A DNA stretch of 64,000 bases from Lunatibacter salilacus (GTDB lineage: Bacteria > Bacteroidota > Bacteroidia > Cytophagales > Cyclobacteriaceae), in contig NZ_VOLC01000003.1 in the NCBI RefSeq assembly GCF_009797935.1, forward strand, positions 124,001-188,000. Reading direction: 5' to 3'. The stretch's first letter is position 1. Every line of letters begins with the position of its first letter. The notes beneath the pieces were generated by a model. It was not told where the DNA came from and searched no databases. It saw only the letters and a list, made by a program, of their open reading frames with translations. Position numbers and translations under genes: made by a program. Below, piece by piece: positions 61,101 to 64,000 of this stretch.

Positions 61101-62544
61101 CAGGCTTTTTCCGGTTACTGACTAAGACTAGGCCCAAGTATGTGATAGCGGCGTTTACTAGAAGAATCTCAAATCCAAACGCATACCCGTTAAACCAAAC
61201 TTCGGAATATTGGTCGAGAATAAAAGAAAGCATGGGGCTTCCCAAACAGATATACGGAACCCATTTATCTGTGATGGCCACTTTCTGACTTAATCCAAAG
61301 GCGAAGAGTCCCAATAATGGTCCATAGGTAAAGCCTGCTGCTTTGAAAACCGCACCTACGACACTTCGGTCGTTTACTTCGTTGAACGCAACGATAGTTA
61401 TAAAGACTAATAAAGTAAATCCAATATGGATCAGGAGGCGGGTTTTATTCTGGTTGAGATGTTTTTTCCCAGGCAAGTTGATGATGTCGATGCAAAACGA
61501 CGTAGTCAATGCGGTGAGAGCCGAATCGGCACTGGAAAAGGCCGCCGCAGTGATCCCGAGTAGGAAAACAATGCCAGCCAAAGTTCCGAAATGATTCAGG
61601 GCAAGTGTAGGGAAGAGTTCATCCGTAGCGGCAGGTATCAGGATATCGAATTCTAATGCATAGAAATAAAGTAGGACACCAAGAGCTAAGAACAATAAAT
61701 TGGAAATGAAAAAGGAGATGGAAAACCAAAGAATGTTCTTTTGGGCTTCCTTTTGGTTTCTGCAGGTCAGATTTTTTTGCATCACGTTTTGATCCAGACC
61801 GTTCATGGCTATGGTTATGAAAATTCCGGCGAGAAACATTTTAAAGAAGTTTTGACTGGAATTGCCCTCCCAGACCCAAATCTGGGACCGGTCACTTTCC
61901 CCAATCAGCGCAAGCATTTCCCAACCCCCTTTTCCCAACTGGTTGGCAATGACACCTATTGTGACGATCACGGCAGCAAGTAGGAATGCGGTCTGCAGCG
62001 TATCGGTCCACACGATCGTTTTGATCCCGCTTTTAAAGGTATATAGCCATATGAGTGTCATGGTGACAAAAACCGAGGCATAAAATGGAACTCCAAACGA
62101 TTCAAAAAAAGCGATTTGAAGTACGGTAGCAGCCAGAAACAGTCTAAAGGAGGCACCAATGGTCTGAGATATCAAAAAGATCGTTGCCCCGGAAAGGTAT
62201 GTTTTTTTTCCAAAACGGCTGCGAAGATATTCATAAATGGAAATCAGGTTAAGCTTATAAAAGAGGGGGATCAGGATCAAGGCTATGACTGCATAGCCAA
62301 CCATATTTCCCATAACAAACTGCAAATAGGACCAATTCGTGTTGCCAACTTCTCCTGGGACGGATATAAAGGTGACTCCCGAAAGCGAGGCCCCAACCAT
62401 GCCAAAAGCCACCAAAAACCAGGGTGATTGCCTGTTTCCTGTGTAGAAGGTAAGACTATCTGATTTGCGGGAGGTTAGATAACTAATTAGTATCAATAAC
62501 AGAAAATATCCACTGATTACTCCAAAAACTAAAGTGGGGCTCAT
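61084..62544 (-). CDS. Sodium:solute symporter (SSS family)
   Basis: A 486-residue Na+-coupled transporter with about 13 membrane helices, of the SSS/SLC5 family. Visible features are the GNRQSPWFLVAFGMVGASLSG loop at the end of the first repeat, FRLFLAATVLQIAFF, and AAFSSADSALTALTTSFCIDI (Na2-site helix region). Members move sugars, sialic acid, amino acids or vitamins. It is divergent from the GH3 gene with 134 bases between starts; a link to sugar released by that enzyme is plausible but unproven. No other transport subunits are nearby. Confidence 0.93.
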   Translation of the reverse strand: MSPTLVFGVISGYFLLLILISYLTSRKSDSLTFYTGNRQSPWFLVAFGMVGASLSGVTFISVPGEVGNTNWSYLQFVMGNMVGYAVIALILIPLFYKLNLISIYEYLRSRFGKKTYLSGATIFLISQTIGASFRLFLAATVLQIAFFESFGVPFYASVFVTMTLIWLYTFKSGIKTIVWTDTLQTAFLLAAVIVTIGVIANQLGKGGWEMLALIGESDRSQIWVWEGNSSQNFFKMFLAGIFITIAMNGLDQNVMQKNLTCRNQKEAQKNILWFSISFFISNLLFLALGVLLYFYALEFDILIPAATDELFPTLALNHFGTLAGIVFLLGITAAAFSSADSALTALTTSFCIDIINLPGKKHLNQNKTRLLIHIGFTLLVFITIVAFNEVNDRSVVGAVFKAAGFTYGPLLGLFAFGLSQKVAITDKWVPYICLGSPMLSFILDQYSEVWFNGYAFGFEILLVNAAITYLGLVLVSNRKKPATLEG

Positions 62545-62678
62545 AAGGGTGTGTTTTTTCGCAAATAAAGAGTTGACACGAAATAAAGCGTCAAGATAAA
62601 GAATTTCTATCAGCTTGGATTATTCCAACGGATTAAATACCGTAACTTGCCGGATCATTATTTAGGAATGCAGTAGTT

Positions 62679-64000
62679 ATGAATCGATTAATTTATTTGC
62701 GGCGTTACTACCCTTTGGGGTTGTTTGATATATGTTTTACACGTCGTTGGGTTTTAAGTCTATTATTTCTCTCAGCATTTGTGTTTAGATCTGCTGGACA
62801 GCATTCCTCTCCTCCCTTTTTGCACCTATCCCAGGATAAGGTAGAGTGGGTATCACAGATGTTTTCCTCGCTTAATACGGAAGAAAAGATTGCGCAGTTA
62901 ATCATGGTTCCGGTGTATTCCAACAAGGATCAGGTTCATATAGACTCCATCAGCAGATTGGTTACGACCCATAAAATTGGGGGTATGATTTTTTTTCAGG
63001 GGGGACCTGTTAGGCAAGCGAACATGATCAACAGGTACCAGCAGGAATCAAAAATCCCCCTTATGGTCAGTATCGATGGAGAATGGGGGCTTGCTATGCG
63101 TCTGGACAGTACGGTGCGGTTTCCTTACCAAATGGCTCTGGGGGCCATTCAGGACAATAGTCTGATCTATGATATGGGGAAAGAAATTGCCAGTCAAACC
63201 AAGCGGGCGGGATTGCAGGTAAATTTTGCACCTGTGGTAGACATAAACAACAATGCTGCTAACCCGGTAATCGGATTTAGATCATTTGGGGAAGTCCAGG
63301 AAAACGTAAGTCTTAAATCCATTGCCTACATGAAGGGCATGCAAGATAACCAAGTATTGGCCTCGGCCAAGCATTTTCCCGGCCATGGGGATACGAATGT
63401 GGACTCCCATTATGGATTGCCAGTTATCCATTTTTCAAAGAAGCGTTTAGAAGACGTGGAGTTATACCCATTTAGGGAATTGATTAAGCAAGGCCTTGGC
63501 AGTATCATGGTTGCCCATATGCAGATTCCCGTGTTGGATGATACTCCGAACCTGGCATCAACCCTATCAAGGCCTATTGTGAATGGTTTGCTTAAGGAAG
63601 AAATGGGTTATGAGGGGTTGGTTTTTACCGATGCCCTAAATATGCAGGGAGTAGCGAAATTTTATGAACCGGGAGTAGTGGACGTGAAAGCCCTACTGGC
63701 AGGGAATGACATGCTGCTGAATACCATGAACGTTTCGGCGACCATCCGTGAAGTTAAAAAGGCATTGGATGCGGGGGAAATCACCATAGAGGAAATCGAT
63801 ATACGGGTCAAAAAGGTTCTCAAAGCTAAAGCTTGGCTTGGACTTGATAATTGGCAACCAATAGAAACACAATCGCTAATTCAAGATCTAAACAATTCCG
63901 AAGCGAAAAACCTAACCCGAAAACTGGTGGCTAATTCCTTGACACTATTGCGAAACACCAACGATTTGCTTCCAATTAAAAATTTGGGAGAAATTAAAAT
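62679..64000 (+). CDS. Glycoside hydrolase family 3, NagZ-type beta-N-acetylglucosaminidase (3' partial)
   Basis: The gene runs off the right edge; 440 codons are visible. ATG 62679 opens a long basic n-region and a signal segment (about residues 23-41, ending FRSAGQ). The GH3 core follows: DGEWGLAMRL, KHFPGHGD at 231-238, and the nucleophile Asp318 in TDALNMQG. The dyad DSH at 242-244 is the Asp-His general acid/base of NagZ-type enzymes, which separates them from GH3 beta-glucosidases. It would cleave N-acetylglucosamine from peptidoglycan fragments or chitin-like sugars. Related Bacteroidota proteins often carry a C-terminal serine-hydrolase domain, which would lie outside the window. Confidence 0.92.
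   Translation, partial: MNRLIYLRRYYPLGLFDICFTRRWVLSLLFLSAFVFRSAGQHSSPPFLHLSQDKVEWVSQMFSSLNTEEKIAQLIMVPVYSNKDQVHIDSISRLVTTHKIGGMIFFQGGPVRQANMINRYQQESKIPLMVSIDGEWGLAMRLDSTVRFPYQMALGAIQDNSLIYDMGKEIASQTKRAGLQVNFAPVVDINNNAANPVIGFRSFGEVQENVSLKSIAYMKGMQDNQVLASAKHFPGHGDTNVDSHYGLPVIHFSKKRLEDVELYPFRELIKQGLGSIMVAHMQIPVLDDTPNLASTLSRPIVNGLLKEEMGYEGLVFTDALNMQGVAKFYEPGVVDVKALLAGNDMLLNTMNVSATIREVKKALDAGEITIEEIDIRVKKVLKAKAWLGLDNWQPIETQSLIQDLNNSEAKNLTRKLVANSLTLLRNTNDLLPIKNLGEIK

Noticed and set aside
62708-62926. 72-codon minus-strand gene
   Set aside because: It is antisense to the N-terminus of the GH3 gene, which has clear family motifs.

Overview
The window is a 64 kb chromosomal piece of a Bacteroidota bacterium, most likely order Cytophagales (Cyclobacteriaceae-like: Cyclobacterium, Echinicola, Algoriphagus); the family is an inference from gene content. 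The signs are a SusC/SusD pair, a GldH gliding lipoprotein, GWxTD and DUF2723 proteins, many secreted lipoproteins, no clear Shine-Dalgarno sites, and several promoters with the Bacteroidota -7 box TAnnTTTG. I see no rRNA, tRNA, CRISPR array, phage, integrase or complete insertion sequence.

Layout. 1-3246: end of a flavoprotein/ferredoxin gene and both subunits of a 2-oxoacid:ferredoxin oxidoreductase. 3335-12391: secreted catabolic genes (DUF5107-TPR protein, two S1 sulfatases, a PhoD-like metallophosphatase). 12827-15201: fasciclin protein, then gcvT-comB on the minus strand. 15420-19866: an orphan SusCD pair. 20267-24021: A-type Fe-S carrier, methylmalonyl-CoA epimerase, thiL, a small hypothetical and rlmD. 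24022-25242: a 1.2 kb repeat-rich gap. 25243-30051: a short-chain dehydrogenase and a 1329-residue SF1 helicase-like protein. 30057-35454 (minus): recQ, purD, a RicT/PSP1-like gene and gldH. 35562-37600: kdsD-manC for surface sugar precursors. 37605-40870 (minus): GWxTD protein, rlmB, rmuC. 40921-48912: methyltransferase, a second repeat-rich gap, a DUF2723 O-mannosyltransferase-like membrane protein, a SAF-domain dehydrogenase, a TPR protein and an Lrp/AsnC regulator. 48978-55965: Nudix, MATE, SDR, SixA-like phosphatase, a PQQ/cytochrome c quinoprotein and an HTTM membrane protein. 56252-64000: pgi, a DUF7133/HEAT/cytochrome c lipoprotein, a small membrane protein, an SSS symporter and the start of a NagZ-type GH3 gene that runs off the end.

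Most coding content is recognisable. The most unexplained part is the non-coding layer. (1) Five tandem units at 24757-25242 each begin with ATGAAAT; two identical ones hold a 27-codon ORF whose stop lies 4 bases before the next ATG, and the array stops exactly at the ATG of the downstream dehydrogenase. (2) A 21-24 bp palindrome (TCCCGA..TCGGGA plus tail) is inserted at the same place in two of those units and again inside a 193 bp inverted-repeat element at 55965-56157. (3) A stem-loop family with an AAACCTGG core lies after plus-strand stop codons at three loci. (4) A degenerate repeat rich in CACATAG/CACAAAG is shared by the gaps at 24.2 kb and 41.8 kb. These look like small non-autonomous repeat families; whether the tandem mini-ORFs are translated is the open question.
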